Source: Actinomycetota bacterium (GTDB taxonomy: Bacteria > Actinomycetota > Actinomycetes > Streptosporangiales > Streptosporangiaceae). Taken from it: DNA of 49,091 bases. Below are positions 34,336-42,874 of this stretch, piece after piece. The position numbers were made by a program, and so were the translations under genes. The stretch is from contig JAJPIV010000068.1 in assembly GCA_021324595.1 (NCBI GenBank), forward strand, positions 1 through 49,091. The letters are read 5' to 3'. Position 1 is the stretch's first letter; every line of letters begins with the position of its first letter. The notes beneath the pieces are model-generated. The model was not told the DNA's origin and ran no database searches. It worked only from the letters and a program-made list of their open reading frames with translations.

Positions 34336-35511
34336 TCAGCAGGAGACCGGCCGGCGGCCCCTCGGGGAGGCCAGCGGACCCGCCTGGCTGATCTCGCGGC
34401 GGAACGCCGCGAGGGCCGCCTGGTTGTCCTGCAGCCTCCAGTCCTGGTGGAACTGCCGCAGGCCGGCCCGGTAGTGCTTGGTGAGCTGGTTGCGGTCGAA
34501 CCAGATCAGCCCGCCGAGCCCGTACTTGCTGATCCCCGCGAACAGGTCCTTGATGTCGGCGACCTGGCGATCGAGGCTGGGCTTGTTGAACTCCGGCCCG
34601 GCCGCCACCTCTCCGATCATGATCGGGGTCCTGGGCGCCAGCTTCCTGAGCATCTTGATCGTCGGGCCGAAGATCACGTCGAAGGTGTCGTCCCGGTAGT
34701 AGTAGTAGCCGTCAAGGCCGATCTCGCCGACGTAGCGGGCGCCGGGCCAGTAGGGCTTCGGGCTCGGGGTGCCCTTGGTGACCGTGGTGCCCGCCGGGCC
34801 GGGCACCACCCGGGTGTGCATCGCGGATGGCTGCCACATCCAGGTGACCAGCGGGCCCGCGATCTTGCCGATCACGTCGTGCACGTGAACGAACGCGGCC
34901 CTGTACCTGGCGGGGGTGGCGCCCTTGTGGCCGTGGCCGTAGTTGTACCAGGTGCCGTTCATCTCCGGGGCGAAGGACAAGATCACGTGGTCGCCCAGGC
35001 CGAGGATCTGCCGGGCGAAGCTCCTCAGCCAGCGATCCTGGCTGCCGTCGGCGATCTGGGCCAGCGACGGGCGCTCCTTGGGCATTAGCTCGATCATCGT
35101 CTCCGACCCGCGGCCGGCCGCGCTGGCCACGTAAGCCTGGGGGAAGAGCTCCCCCCACTTGACGTACCTGAGGGTGATCGACACCGCGGGGCAGCCGATG
35201 GCGGCGTCGAAGTCGGCCAGCCCGGTCGTCGCAGCCGGAGGCGCGGTCCGGGATGCCTTGCGCGCCTTCCCCTTGCCGCCTCCCGTGGCGGGCGCAGCGG
35301 CCGGGCCTGGCGTCGGCGCGTAGACGCCCAGGAGGAACCCCCGCTGGCCGAGCACATCCTTGACGAGCGGATCCTTCGGAAACGGCCGGTATGTTCCCAG
35401 CGGGATCGGGGGCTGGGTCCGGTAGTCGTAGACCGACCACCCGGCGGCCACGATGACCGGCAGCAAGGTGATCACGAGGAAGAGCCGCGCCGCGAAGGCC
35501 GCGCGATTCAT
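34336..35511 (-). CDS. GH26-like glycoside hydrolase, membrane-anchored
   Basis: 391 residues. One N-terminal helix (about 8-25) anchors the protein in the membrane with the catalytic domain outside. The GH26-type acid/base is E183 in SFAPEMNGTWYNYG and the nucleophile E301 in IMIGEVAAG. A WQPSAMH segment and the late LIWFDRNQ ... QDWRLQDN region are shared with the lipoprotein at 38265-39425. GH26 enzymes are mainly beta-mannanases, so a beta-mannan-like or mixed glycan is the likely substrate. The ATG overlaps the stop of the GT2 synthase gene (ATGA), linking hydrolysis to synthesis of the same polymer. Confidence 0.8.
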   Translation of the reverse strand: MNRAAFAARLFLVITLLPVIVAAGWSVYDYRTQPPIPLGTYRPFPKDPLVKDVLGQRGFLLGVYAPTPGPAAAPATGGGKGKARKASRTAPPAATTGLADFDAAIGCPAVSITLRYVKWGELFPQAYVASAAGRGSETMIELMPKERPSLAQIADGSQDRWLRSFARQILGLGDHVILSFAPEMNGTWYNYGHGHKGATPARYRAAFVHVHDVIGKIAGPLVTWMWQPSAMHTRVVPGPAGTTVTKGTPSPKPYWPGARYVGEIGLDGYYYYRDDTFDVIFGPTIKMLRKLAPRTPIMIGEVAAGPEFNKPSLDRQVADIKDLFAGISKYGLGGLIWFDRNQLTKHYRAGLRQFHQDWRLQDNQAALAAFRREISQAGPLASPRGRRPVSC

Positions 35512-37112
35512 CCGTGGAGCCCTCCATAGCCGTCCGGCCAGGCGTAACTGTCGTGACCGGGCCGATCCGACCGCCCGATCGCGCCGGCGGCCAGGCCGGC
35601 CAGCGCGGGCCGGCGGCCTCCGGGGCCGCGGTCGTGGTAGCGGTCCCCGTAGGCGACGTACCGCTCCTGACGCGGCCGGGGGCGCGCGGGCGTGACCTCC
35701 GGGATGAGGTGCTCGTGCCCGGCGGCGCCGTCCTCCTCGGGGCCGGCCGCGCCGGCGGGCTCGCCGGCGCCATCAAGCCGCACCTCGACCTGCTGCCTGG
35801 TCACCCAGCCCTGCCGCCAGCAGGTGGCGATGCCGTAGAAGCGGATCTGCCGCAGGACCACCAGGTACCACAGGGCGGCCAGGGGCAGCAGCGCGACCCC
35901 GATGAGGCGGTTGCCCAGGCTCTGGTCGGTGCGGTGGATGGTCGCGAGCCGCACCGCGATCGCCCACGGCCAGATGATCATGGCGGCGAGGGAGGCGATC
36001 AGCAGGCTCTCCGTCGATGGCCAGGCCAGCGGGATGACGAGCGTCATCGCGACCGAGGTGAGGAACGACCCGATCGTGTAGAAGGTGAACAGCCAGCCGT
36101 AGGACAGGATCGGCAGGTACCGGGTCCGCCACAGCATGCGGATCGTGGAGGCCCGCATCCACCTGGTCCACTGCCGCAGGTGGTGGGTGAGGGTCTCCGG
36201 GTAGACCGGCATCGACACCGCCGTCGGCTGGTGCACCGCCCGGCCGTGGAGCAGCGCGTACATGGTGAGCGCGGTGTCGTCGCCGAGGGTGACCGGCACG
36301 CCGAAGAAGGTCTCGCCGAGGTAGGCGGGCACGATCTTGCGGATCAGCGGGGCCCAGTACAGGGAGAAGGCTCCCGGGTTGATCAGCACGTTGCCGCGCG
36401 CGACGGACTGCGCGCTCATCGCGAAGAGCTGGAAGACGATCGAGCGGTGGCCGATCGCCCTGGTCAGCAGGTTCCGGTCGATGTTGATCGCGGTCTCCAG
36501 GCCCGCCACGGAGACCACCCTCGGGTCGGCGAAGGGCTTGAGCCCCTCGTCGATCGCCTTCCGGTCCAGCGCGGAATCCGAGTCGATCGTGACGAAGATG
36601 TGCGCCTTGGCGTCGGTGGTGAACGTCACCGCCTGCGCGTGCTTCTTGCCGGCGTTCTTCTGCCTGACCCAGGTGAACCGCACGCCGTCGGGCCGGTTGA
36701 GCAGCCAGTAGTCCCGGATCTCCGAGTAGTCGACCGAGGAGCCGTCGTCGACCACCTCGACGTGGTTGGGCAGCCTGGTCTGGCGCATCAGCGACAGGAT
36801 CGTCCGGTCGAGGATCTTGGGATCCTCGTTGTAGCACGGGATCACCACGGTGACGTAGAGCCGGTCCAGCTCGGCCTGCTGCCTCCGGTTCACGGTGAAC
36901 GGCCGTTGCATCCACGCCAGCGCGAGCTGAGCGAGGATGAACGCGACCGTGATGACCCAGCTCGCCAGCAGCACCGGGTCCTTGAGCACCGAGGAGCCCA
37001 GGCCGGTCCGGTGCAGGTAGACCGAGCCGCCGGCGATCGCGACCACCGGGATCGCCGCCAGCCACCGGCGGGGCCGGAACGTGACCTCGGGGATCTCGTA
37101 ATCGTGGGTCAG
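35508..37112 (-). CDS. Processive family 2 glycosyltransferase (hyaluronan/cellulose-synthase-like)
   Basis: About 534 residues. Two N-terminal helices (about 18-35 and 48-67) precede a GT-A domain with VVIPCYNED, DDG (122-124), DSD (177-179), the GDD catalytic-base motif (277-279) and QWTRW (314-318), the QxxRW of processive synthases. Several helices and a charged tail follow. This is the layout of enzymes that polymerise and export a polysaccharide. No ATG, GTG or TTG exists between the preceding TGA and the first helix. CTG at 37110-37112 overlaps that TGA as CTGA, like the ATGA/GTGA joints elsewhere, so a coupled CTG start is proposed. An internal GTG at codon 23 is the alternative. Coupled to the GH26-like gene. 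Confidence 0.8.
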   Translation of the reverse strand: MTHDYEIPEVTFRPRRWLAAIPVVAIAGGSVYLHRTGLGSSVLKDPVLLASWVITVAFILAQLALAWMQRPFTVNRRQQAELDRLYVTVVIPCYNEDPKILDRTILSLMRQTRLPNHVEVVDDGSSVDYSEIRDYWLLNRPDGVRFTWVRQKNAGKKHAQAVTFTTDAKAHIFVTIDSDSALDRKAIDEGLKPFADPRVVSVAGLETAINIDRNLLTRAIGHRSIVFQLFAMSAQSVARGNVLINPGAFSLYWAPLIRKIVPAYLGETFFGVPVTLGDDTALTMYALLHGRAVHQPTAVSMPVYPETLTHHLRQWTRWMRASTIRMLWRTRYLPILSYGWLFTFYTIGSFLTSVAMTLVIPLAWPSTESLLIASLAAMIIWPWAIAVRLATIHRTDQSLGNRLIGVALLPLAALWYLVVLRQIRFYGIATCWRQGWVTRQQVEVRLDGAGEPAGAAGPEEDGAAGHEHLIPEVTPARPRPRQERYVAYGDRYHDRGPGGRRPALAGLAAGAIGRSDRPGHDSYAWPDGYGGLHG

Positions 37113-37231
37113 ACGTCCAGCGCGTCCATCCCGCGCCGGAACAGGAACCGGATCGCGATCGCGATCACGACCGTCGTGCCGGCGATGATGCCGATCAGCA
37201 CTGGCAGGAAATGAATGAATGGCTGGTGCAT
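37109..37231 (-). CDS. Small single-pass membrane protein of the synthase operon
   Basis: 40 residues from ATG at 37229-37231: MHQPFIHFLPV, a membrane helix rich in Ile/Val/Ala (about 10-30), then FRRGMDALDV. The third-position G/C bias is high in this frame and low in the other two, so it is probably real. Its TGA overlaps the proposed CTG start of the GT2 gene. Upstream in the same frame, coding-like sequence (VTEWAA) continues before the ATG, so the protein may be longer, see 37232-37370. Small membrane partners are known for several polysaccharide synthases; that role is inferred. Confidence 0.55.
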   Translation of the reverse strand: MHQPFIHFLPVLIGIIAGTTVVIAIAIRFLFRRGMDALDV

Positions 37232-37370
37232 GGCGGCCCACTCCGTGACGGGGCGGCGCGGCGAGGTTGGTGAGCACGGACAGCCCTGCCGCCTGGCGGT
37301 CGGCGAGGCGCTCCCACTCGGCGTAGCTCACCGCGTAGTGCCCGTGCCGGGCAGGCGCAGCCTGCGTCAT
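37232..37370 (-). other. Coding-like N-terminal segment in a different frame, possible frameshift
   Basis: ATG at 37368-37370 has GGAGG about ten bases upstream and opens 40 codons with strong third-position G/C bias (HYAVSYAEWERLADRQAAGL and on to TNLAAPP). The bias then moves to the frame of the small membrane protein at a run of four C (37250-37253). Removing one C would join both parts into a single 86-residue protein. A sequencing slip, a real mutation or programmed frameshifting would all explain it. Confidence 0.45.
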
Positions 37371-37585
37371 GCCCGACCCACCTCCGATGCTAGCGGCGCC
37401 TGCCGAAGAAAATGCGGCTTCCGGAATCTGCCAGGAGGATACCGGATCAACCATGACGTCGCTCCCGACTCCGATCGTTACCCGGATCATCAGGAGCATC
37501 ACGTCCGCCCGCCGCCCGGGACCCGGGCGGCTCCGCAGGTCAGCGGCAAAGTCCCGGCCGGCGTCCCGCCCGGCGTCCCGCCCGG

Positions 37586-38056
37586 TCAGCCCGGCGGTTC
37601 GGGGCGCCGCGGGACCTCGGCCGCCGACAGCGCGCCCGCGACGTCGCGCAGCACCGCCCGGACGGTTGCATCGGCGACCCGGTGCAGGAGCGCCCGGTCC
37701 AGGCGGGCCCCGAGCCCGGCGAGGGGCGGCCGGTAGGCGCCGTCCAGGGCGAGCAGGCAGCCGCCGGCGCCGTGCGGGCGCAGCGTGATGTCCGCGTCGA
37801 GCGCCGGGAACAGGCGCCCTCCCGCCCCGGTGGCCTGCCATCGCATCGTGAGCACCGCGACGCCGTCTCGGACGATCACGTCCCGGACGTCGACCCGCAC
37901 GAGCTTCGAGATTCCCGGCATGGCCCCACGCGGGCCGACCCGCATCAGCCCGGCCACCGAGGAATCGTAGGCGCCCTCCGATGCGTTCATGAGCCAGCCG
38001 CCCCGCGCCAGCGCCGCGAGCCGGGGCTCGGCGACCTCAAAGGCGACATTCAGCAT
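37586..38056 (-). CDS. SRPBCC-like protein of unknown function
   Basis: 156 residues from ATG at 38054-38056. The C-terminal half (LDADITLRPHGAGGCLLALDGAYRPPLAGLGARLDRALLHRVADATVRAVL, shown here only in outline) has the strand-then-long-helix ending seen in actinobacterial SRPBCC/START-like proteins, which bind hydrophobic ligands. No catalytic residues can be named. It precedes the synthase operon on the same strand, separated by 215 bases, and is divergent from the GH26-like lipoprotein gene. Confidence 0.5.
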   Translation of the reverse strand: MLNVAFEVAEPRLAALARGGWLMNASEGAYDSSVAGLMRVGPRGAMPGISKLVRVDVRDVIVRDGVAVLTMRWQATGAGGRLFPALDADITLRPHGAGGCLLALDGAYRPPLAGLGARLDRALLHRVADATVRAVLRDVAGALSAAEVPRRPEPPG

Positions 38057-38264
38057 GATTTCTGCTCGGACGAACACCGGCGCAGCAAATCCCGCGGTCA
38101 CCGCCGCCCGGCAGGGCCAAAGGTCCCGACGTCCAGGGCCGCAGGTCCCGCGCGGCACCGGGAGCGGGGCGAAAACGGGCAAACTGCCGCCGGTTTCGCG
38201 GATCGGCTGCGACCGGCCTCGAATCCCGTGACAATGGCCCCGACGCCGAGGACATGGAGGTCCC

Positions 38265-39425
38265 GTGAGCACCGCAGCAGCCCGGGGGCGCGCGCCGGCC
38301 AGGGCGGTCGCCGCCCTGGCCGCCACTGCCGTGACCACGGCGGCCGTGGCGGCGTGCGCCGCCGCCCCGGCCAGCCCGGGACCGTCGCGGCCGCGCATCG
38401 TCCCCGCCGCCGCCGGCGGCGGCCAGGGCGGGGCCCAGCGCTCGGCGCGCCGGCAGCCCCCGAGCCAGGCCCCGGTCAGCCCGTCGCGCCCGGCCAGCCG
38501 CCCGGCCGGGACGCGCCGGCCGCCGTCCCCCGCGCCGGGCGGGTCGTCCGCCCCAGGCCCGGCGTGGAGCCACCCGGCGGGGGCGTTCACCCCCGGGCTG
38601 CGCCTGGGCGCGTTCACCGCCGGGCAGAGCCTGTGGGGATTCGACGCCCAGGTCGGCCACGCCGCGCTGACCGTGAGCTACGTGCCGTGGGGGACGCCGC
38701 TGCGCTGGCTCGCGCGCGTGATCGCCAGGGCGGTCCGCAGCCACGCCGAGGCCCTGTTCGACCTGTACCCGGGCCGGCTCGGACGTGACGCGAGCCAGAT
38801 CGCGGCCGGGACCGGCGGTTCCGACGCCTGGCTGAGGGGGCTCGGGCGGCTGCTCGACCGGATGCGGGACCCGCTGGCGGTCTCGTTCTTCCCGGAGATG
38901 AACGGCCCCTGGCGCAGGTCGTGGACGCACGGCCCGGCCAGTTACATCGCGGCCTTCCGGCACGTCCACGCGGTGCTGTCGCGGGTGGCCGGGTCGCGGG
39001 TCACGTTCTACTGGCAGCCGTCGGCGATGCACAACGCGAACCCGGACCCGATGCCCTGGTTCCCCGGCCGGGGTTACGTCCAGGTGGTGGCCTTGGATGG
39101 CTACTACTACTTCCCCCACGACACCTTCGGCGCGATCTTCGGCGCGACCATCCGGCTAGTCCGGCGCGCCGACCCGACGGTCCCGATCATGGTGGGCGAG
39201 ACCGCGGCCGGCCCGATGTACGGCAGGCAGGCCTGGGAGATCAGGAACCTGTTCGCCGGCATCCGGCAGGACCGGCTGCTCGGGCTGATCTGGTTCAACC
39301 AGCGCCAGCACTTCGCCCCCTATCAGTTCCACAAGGACTGGCGGCTGCAGGACCACCCCGGGGCGCTGGCGGCGTTCCGCGCCTGCCTGGCCAGGTACGG
39401 CCCGCTCGCCCGGCTGGTGAAGTAA
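38265..39425 (+). CDS. GH26-like glycoside hydrolase, lipoprotein
   Basis: 386 residues. An N-terminal signal with lipobox VAAC (Cys31) marks it as an exported lipoprotein. A Pro/Ser-rich linker (32-105) leads to the catalytic domain. E211 in FFPEMNGPW and E312 in IMVGETAAG match the acid/base and nucleophile of the membrane-anchored homologue at 34336-35511. WQPSAMH, LDGYYYFPHDTF and the end KDWRLQDHPGALAAFR are also shared. GTG at 38265 has GGAGGT four bases upstream. It probably acts outside the cell on the same glycan as its homologue. Confidence 0.8.
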   Translation: MSTAAARGRAPARAVAALAATAVTTAAVAACAAAPASPGPSRPRIVPAAAGGGQGGAQRSARRQPPSQAPVSPSRPASRPAGTRRPPSPAPGGSSAPGPAWSHPAGAFTPGLRLGAFTAGQSLWGFDAQVGHAALTVSYVPWGTPLRWLARVIARAVRSHAEALFDLYPGRLGRDASQIAAGTGGSDAWLRGLGRLLDRMRDPLAVSFFPEMNGPWRRSWTHGPASYIAAFRHVHAVLSRVAGSRVTFYWQPSAMHNANPDPMPWFPGRGYVQVVALDGYYYFPHDTFGAIFGATIRLVRRADPTVPIMVGETAAGPMYGRQAWEIRNLFAGIRQDRLLGLIWFNQRQHFAPYQFHKDWRLQDHPGALAAFRACLARYGPLARLVK

Positions 39426-39471
39426 CGCCCCGCCGTCCCGGCGGACCGGGCGAGCGCCCGGCGGCGGGGCG
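39426..39471. terminator. Bidirectional terminator hairpin
   Basis: Outer arms CGCCCCGCCG (39426-39435) and CGGCGGGGCG (39462-39471) pair perfectly, with a further CCGGGCG/CGCCCGG stem inside. It fills the gap between convergent genes. Confidence 0.7.
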
Positions 39472-39476
39472 CGGGT

Positions 39477-40052
39477 TCAGCGCAGGTGCCGCTTGATGCC
39501 CGGGGCGGTGAGGGCGGCGATCTCGTCCGGGCCGGCGGAGGCGAGCGGCTCGGCCCGGACGACGTGCCGCAGCATCGCGATCCCCACGAGCTGCGCCGCG
39601 ACCAGGCAGGCCCTCAGGCGGGCGTCGGGATGGTCAGACCGCCCGGCGATCACCGGCAGCAACTGCGCGGTGACGAACTCGCGCAGCGTCGCGGCGGCCT
39701 GCTCATGTGAGACTGCCGAGCGGACCAGCGCCAGGATCGAGTTGCGGCTCCGGTCGCTGTCGACCACCCCCAGGTAGGCGCGGACCAGGGCCTCGGCGAA
39801 GTCGGCGTCCGGCAGCCCCGCGACCGCCTGGAGCAGCAGGGGCAGCCCGGACGGCAGCCCGGTGGCGATCGCGAACAGGCGGTCCTTGCTGCCGAAGTAG
39901 TGGATCAGCAGCGCGGGGTCGACCCCCGCCTCGCGCGCGATCGCGCGCAGCGTGGTCGCCTCGTACCCGTGCGTCGCGAAGGCGCGGCGGGCCACCGCCA
40001 CGATCGCGTCCCGGGTCGCGGGGGCGCCGGGGCGCCGGCCGGCGCGCTTCAT
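39477..40052 (-). CDS. TetR family transcriptional regulator
   Basis: 191 residues. The N-terminal helix-turn-helix (about 14-58) reads ATRDAIVAVARRAF ... TLRAIAREAGVDPALLIHYF, the classic TetR pattern. The C-terminal half is the ligand-binding and dimer domain. It is the last gene of the ABC exporter operon, its start overlapping the upstream ATPase stop (ATGA). It therefore probably represses the whole operon through the palindrome at 42875-42910 and is released by an exported compound. Confidence 0.9.
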   Translation of the reverse strand: MKRAGRRPGAPATRDAIVAVARRAFATHGYEATTLRAIAREAGVDPALLIHYFGSKDRLFAIATGLPSGLPLLLQAVAGLPDADFAEALVRAYLGVVDSDRSRNSILALVRSAVSHEQAAATLREFVTAQLLPVIAGRSDHPDARLRACLVAAQLVGIAMLRHVVRAEPLASAGPDEIAALTAPGIKRHLR

Positions 40053-40915
40053 GCCCCCTGCGGGCCGGCGACCATGGCCACGAACGCCTCCTCCAGCCCG
40101 GCCGGGACGACCTCGACGGCCGCGGCGATTCCCTCGCGGGCGAGCAGCGCGCTCACCTCATCCGCCGGGGCCGCCGCCCGCAGGTCCCGGCCGTGGACCG
40201 CGACCGGGACCCCGCTGGCGTCGAGGATGGTGAACGCGCGGTTCCAGTCGGGGCAGCGCACCCGGGCGACCGTGCGCCCGCCGATGATCTGCGCGACCGT
40301 CCCCCGCGCCATCACGGCTCCGGCCGCCATCACCACGAGGCGGTCGCACTGCTCGGCCTCCTCCATGTTGTGAGTGGTCACCAGCACGCCGGCGCCGCGT
40401 TCGGCCGCGCGCCTGATCTCGTCCCACAGGCGGGCCCGGCCCAGTGGCCCGACGCCCGAGGTCGGCTCGTCGAGCACCAGCAGGTCGGGCCGGTGGGAGA
40501 GCGCGAGCGCGAACGCCACCTGCCGCTGGGTGCCGAGCGGCAGCCGCCCGGCCAGCTCGTTCCGCCAGCCGGCGATGCCGCCGGGCACCGGGGCGCCCCG
40601 GTCGCCGAACGCGCCGGCGCTGAACCGCCAGTTCTCCGCGACGGTCAGGCCCGCGTACAGGCCCAGCGTCTGGGGGACGTAACCGACCCTCCGGCGGCTG
40701 GCCCGCGACGGCACGGCGCCGAGCAGGCGCACCGCGCCGTCGCTCGGGGTCAGCAGGCCGAGCAGCATCCGGATGAGGGTGGTCTTCCCGGCGCCGTTGG
40801 CGCCGAGCAACCCGACGACCTCCCCCTTCCCGACCGTCAGGTCCACCGCGCGGACCGCGGTGAACGAGCCGAACCGCCTGGACGCCCCGCGCGCCTCGGC
40901 CAGGGCGCCGCTCAC
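40049..40915 (-). CDS. ABC exporter ATPase, YbhF C-half-like
   Basis: 288 residues. Walker A GANGAGKTT, Walker B LLVLDEPTSG and the H-loop TTHNMEEAE are intact. The signature is LPLGTQRQ, as in the second ATPase half of YbhF-type exporters, instead of LSGGQ. The D-loop reads GVGPLG where GVDP is usual. The start is GTG at 40913-40915, overlapping the stop of the first ATPase gene (GTGA). The C-terminal 80 residues form the DrrA-like accessory domain. It should pair with the ATPase at 40912-41787 on the one visible permease. Confidence 0.85.
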   Translation of the reverse strand: MSGALAEARGASRRFGSFTAVRAVDLTVGKGEVVGLLGANGAGKTTLIRMLLGLLTPSDGAVRLLGAVPSRASRRRVGYVPQTLGLYAGLTVAENWRFSAGAFGDRGAPVPGGIAGWRNELAGRLPLGTQRQVAFALALSHRPDLLVLDEPTSGVGPLGRARLWDEIRRAAERGAGVLVTTHNMEEAEQCDRLVVMAAGAVMARGTVAQIIGGRTVARVRCPDWNRAFTILDASGVPVAVHGRDLRAAAPADEVSALLAREGIAAAVEVVPAGLEEAFVAMVAGPQGA

Positions 40916-41787
40916 CGGGCGCCGCCCGCCTCGTGCGCGAGGGCGGCGATCATCACGGCGTCGTCGAAATCCGGCTCGGCCGGCTCCGCGCCCTCGGGGA
41001 GCTCGCCGTCTGGCGCCCACACCCGCCACGCCGGCCCGCGCCGCCACCACCGCGCCGGCCGGGCGGCCGCGGTGCCCGCCCCGGCCGCGGTGCCCGCCGC
41101 CCCGGGCACGCCGCCCGCCGCCCCGGGCACGACGCCCACCGCCCCGGGCACCGCGCGCAGGATCTCCTCCGGCGAGCCGCTGGCCAGCATCCGGCCGGAT
41201 TCGAGCAGGACCACGCGCTCCCCGCGGGCCGCCTCGTTCACGTAGGCGGTCGCGACGGCGACCGCCGTGCCGCCGGCTGCCGCGCCGGAGATCAGCCGCC
41301 AGAGCTCGGCCCGGCTCACCGGGTCGACGCCCGTGGTCGGCTCGTCGAGGACGAGCAGCTCGGGCGAGTGGAGCAGGGCCAGCCCGACGGCGAGCTTGCG
41401 CTGCATCCCGCCGGACAGCTGCCCGCCCAGGCGGCGGAGCGCCTGATCCAGCCCGGTCCGCCCGAGGATCCGGGCCGCCCGCCGGTCGCGCTCGCCGCGC
41501 CCCACGCCGTAGGCCAGCGCGGCGAACTCGATGTTCTCCGCCACGGTCAGGTCGGGGTAGATCCCGCAGGTCGCCGGCACGTACCCGACGCGCTCCTTCG
41601 GCGGGCGCCGCACCGTGCCCGACTCCGGCTCGACGAGGCCGACCAGGGCCTGCAGGCAGGTGGACTTGCCCGCCCCGTCACCGCCCACGACCACGGTCAC
41701 GCCGGACCGGCCGACGGGCACCGTGACGCCGTCCAGGGCCAGCACCCGGCCCCGCCTGACGCGGACGTCCGCGAGGCCCCAGCTCAT
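40912..41787 (-). CDS. ABC exporter ATPase, YbhF N-half-like
   Basis: 291 residues. Walker A GGDGAGKST (the G-D-GAGK form of YbhF N-halves), signature LSGGMQRK, Walker B LLVLDEPTTGVDP. Near the C-terminus lies an Ala/Gly/Pro repeat stretch (about 210-235) from local tandem repeats. The two ATPases match the two halves of YbhF, here as separate genes. Start overlaps the permease stop (ATGA). Confidence 0.87.
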   Translation of the reverse strand: MSWGLADVRVRRGRVLALDGVTVPVGRSGVTVVVGGDGAGKSTCLQALVGLVEPESGTVRRPPKERVGYVPATCGIYPDLTVAENIEFAALAYGVGRGERDRRAARILGRTGLDQALRRLGGQLSGGMQRKLAVGLALLHSPELLVLDEPTTGVDPVSRAELWRLISGAAAGGTAVAVATAYVNEAARGERVVLLESGRMLASGSPEEILRAVPGAVGVVPGAAGGVPGAAGTAAGAGTAAARPARWWRRGPAWRVWAPDGELPEGAEPAEPDFDDAVMIAALAHEAGGAR

Positions 41788-42860
41788 GCCGGCGTCACCT
41801 CCCGCGCGGCCGCCCGCGCCTTCGCCCTCCCGGCGCCGGGGGCGAGGTCACGGCGGAACCTCGCGATCGCCAGCGCGAGCACGACCACCGCCAGCAGCGC
41901 GAGCAGCCCGATCGGCTCCCACAGCGCCGAGATCGGCGTCGCCTTGAGCATGACGCCCCGGCTGATCTCGATGAAGTAGGTGAGCGGCAGGATGTAGGAG
42001 ATCCAGCGCACCCCGGCCGCCATCGAGGACACCGGGAAGATCAGGCCGGAGAGCAGGACCTGGGGCAGCAGGATCATGAACGCGAGCTGAATCGCCTGGC
42101 CCTGGTTCTGCGAGACGGTCGAGACCAGCACGCCCATGCCCAGGGTCACGAGGAGGAACAGAGCCGCCCCCACGATGAAGACGGCCGGGTTGCCGGTGAA
42201 CGGCACGCCGAACAGCCCCATCCCCACCACGACGACGAGCGCCAGGTCGAGCGCCGCCACGATCAGGTAGGGGGCGATCTTGCCCGCGATGACGTCCCAG
42301 GCCCGGAACGGCATCACTGCGAGCTGCTCCAGGGTGCCGGCCTGGCGTTCCCGCACCACGCCGAGGCTGGTGATCAGGGTGCCGACGAAGACCAGGATCA
42401 GCCCCGCCAGGCCGGGCACCATCACCCACGAGGTGGTCAGGCCGGGGTTGTAGAGGATCCGCAGGCTCACCGGCGGCGCGGCGGCGCCGGCCTGGCGGGC
42501 CATCCGCCCCAGCGCGCCCTCGGCGGTCTGCACGGAGAACAGCTGGGTCCCGTCCATCAGCACCAGCGGCCGCGCCCGGCCCGTCACCACCGCGACGACC
42601 GCCCGGCCGTCGCGCAGCCGGTCCCGGGCCACCGGCTCGCCCGCCCCGGGGTCGACCTCGTTCACCTGGAACGGCGCGCGCAGCAGCGCGGCGGCCTGCC
42701 GCGCGCCCGGCCCGACGACCACGGTCGGGATGTCCTTGACATTGAAGCTCGCCGCGTAGCCGAACACGATCAGCAGCACGACCGGCAGCAGGATCATCAT
42801 CGCCACCGTCCGCCGGTCCCTGCGCAGCTCGCGGAACTCCTTCGCCACCACCGCCCACAC
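41784..42860 (-). CDS. ABC-2 type exporter permease, YbhS/YbhR-like
   Basis: 358 residues. One N-terminal helix (about 22-40, MMILLPVVLLIVFGYAAS), a large extracytoplasmic domain (about 40-160), then five helices. The conserved VVRERQAGTLEQLAVMP loop of ABC-2 permeases is present. The start is GTG at 42858-42860 with GGGAGG five bases upstream; a TTG seven codons earlier lies inside the operator palindrome and lacks a site. First gene of the operon permease-ATPase-ATPase-TetR. Substrates of this family are drugs or other hydrophobic compounds. Confidence 0.88.
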   Translation of the reverse strand: MWAVVAKEFRELRRDRRTVAMMILLPVVLLIVFGYAASFNVKDIPTVVVGPGARQAAALLRAPFQVNEVDPGAGEPVARDRLRDGRAVVAVVTGRARPLVLMDGTQLFSVQTAEGALGRMARQAGAAAPPVSLRILYNPGLTTSWVMVPGLAGLILVFVGTLITSLGVVRERQAGTLEQLAVMPFRAWDVIAGKIAPYLIVAALDLALVVVVGMGLFGVPFTGNPAVFIVGAALFLLVTLGMGVLVSTVSQNQGQAIQLAFMILLPQVLLSGLIFPVSSMAAGVRWISYILPLTYFIEISRGVMLKATPISALWEPIGLLALLAVVVLALAIARFRRDLAPGAGRAKARAAAREVTPA

Positions 42861-42874
42861 GCTGGCCTCCCGAG

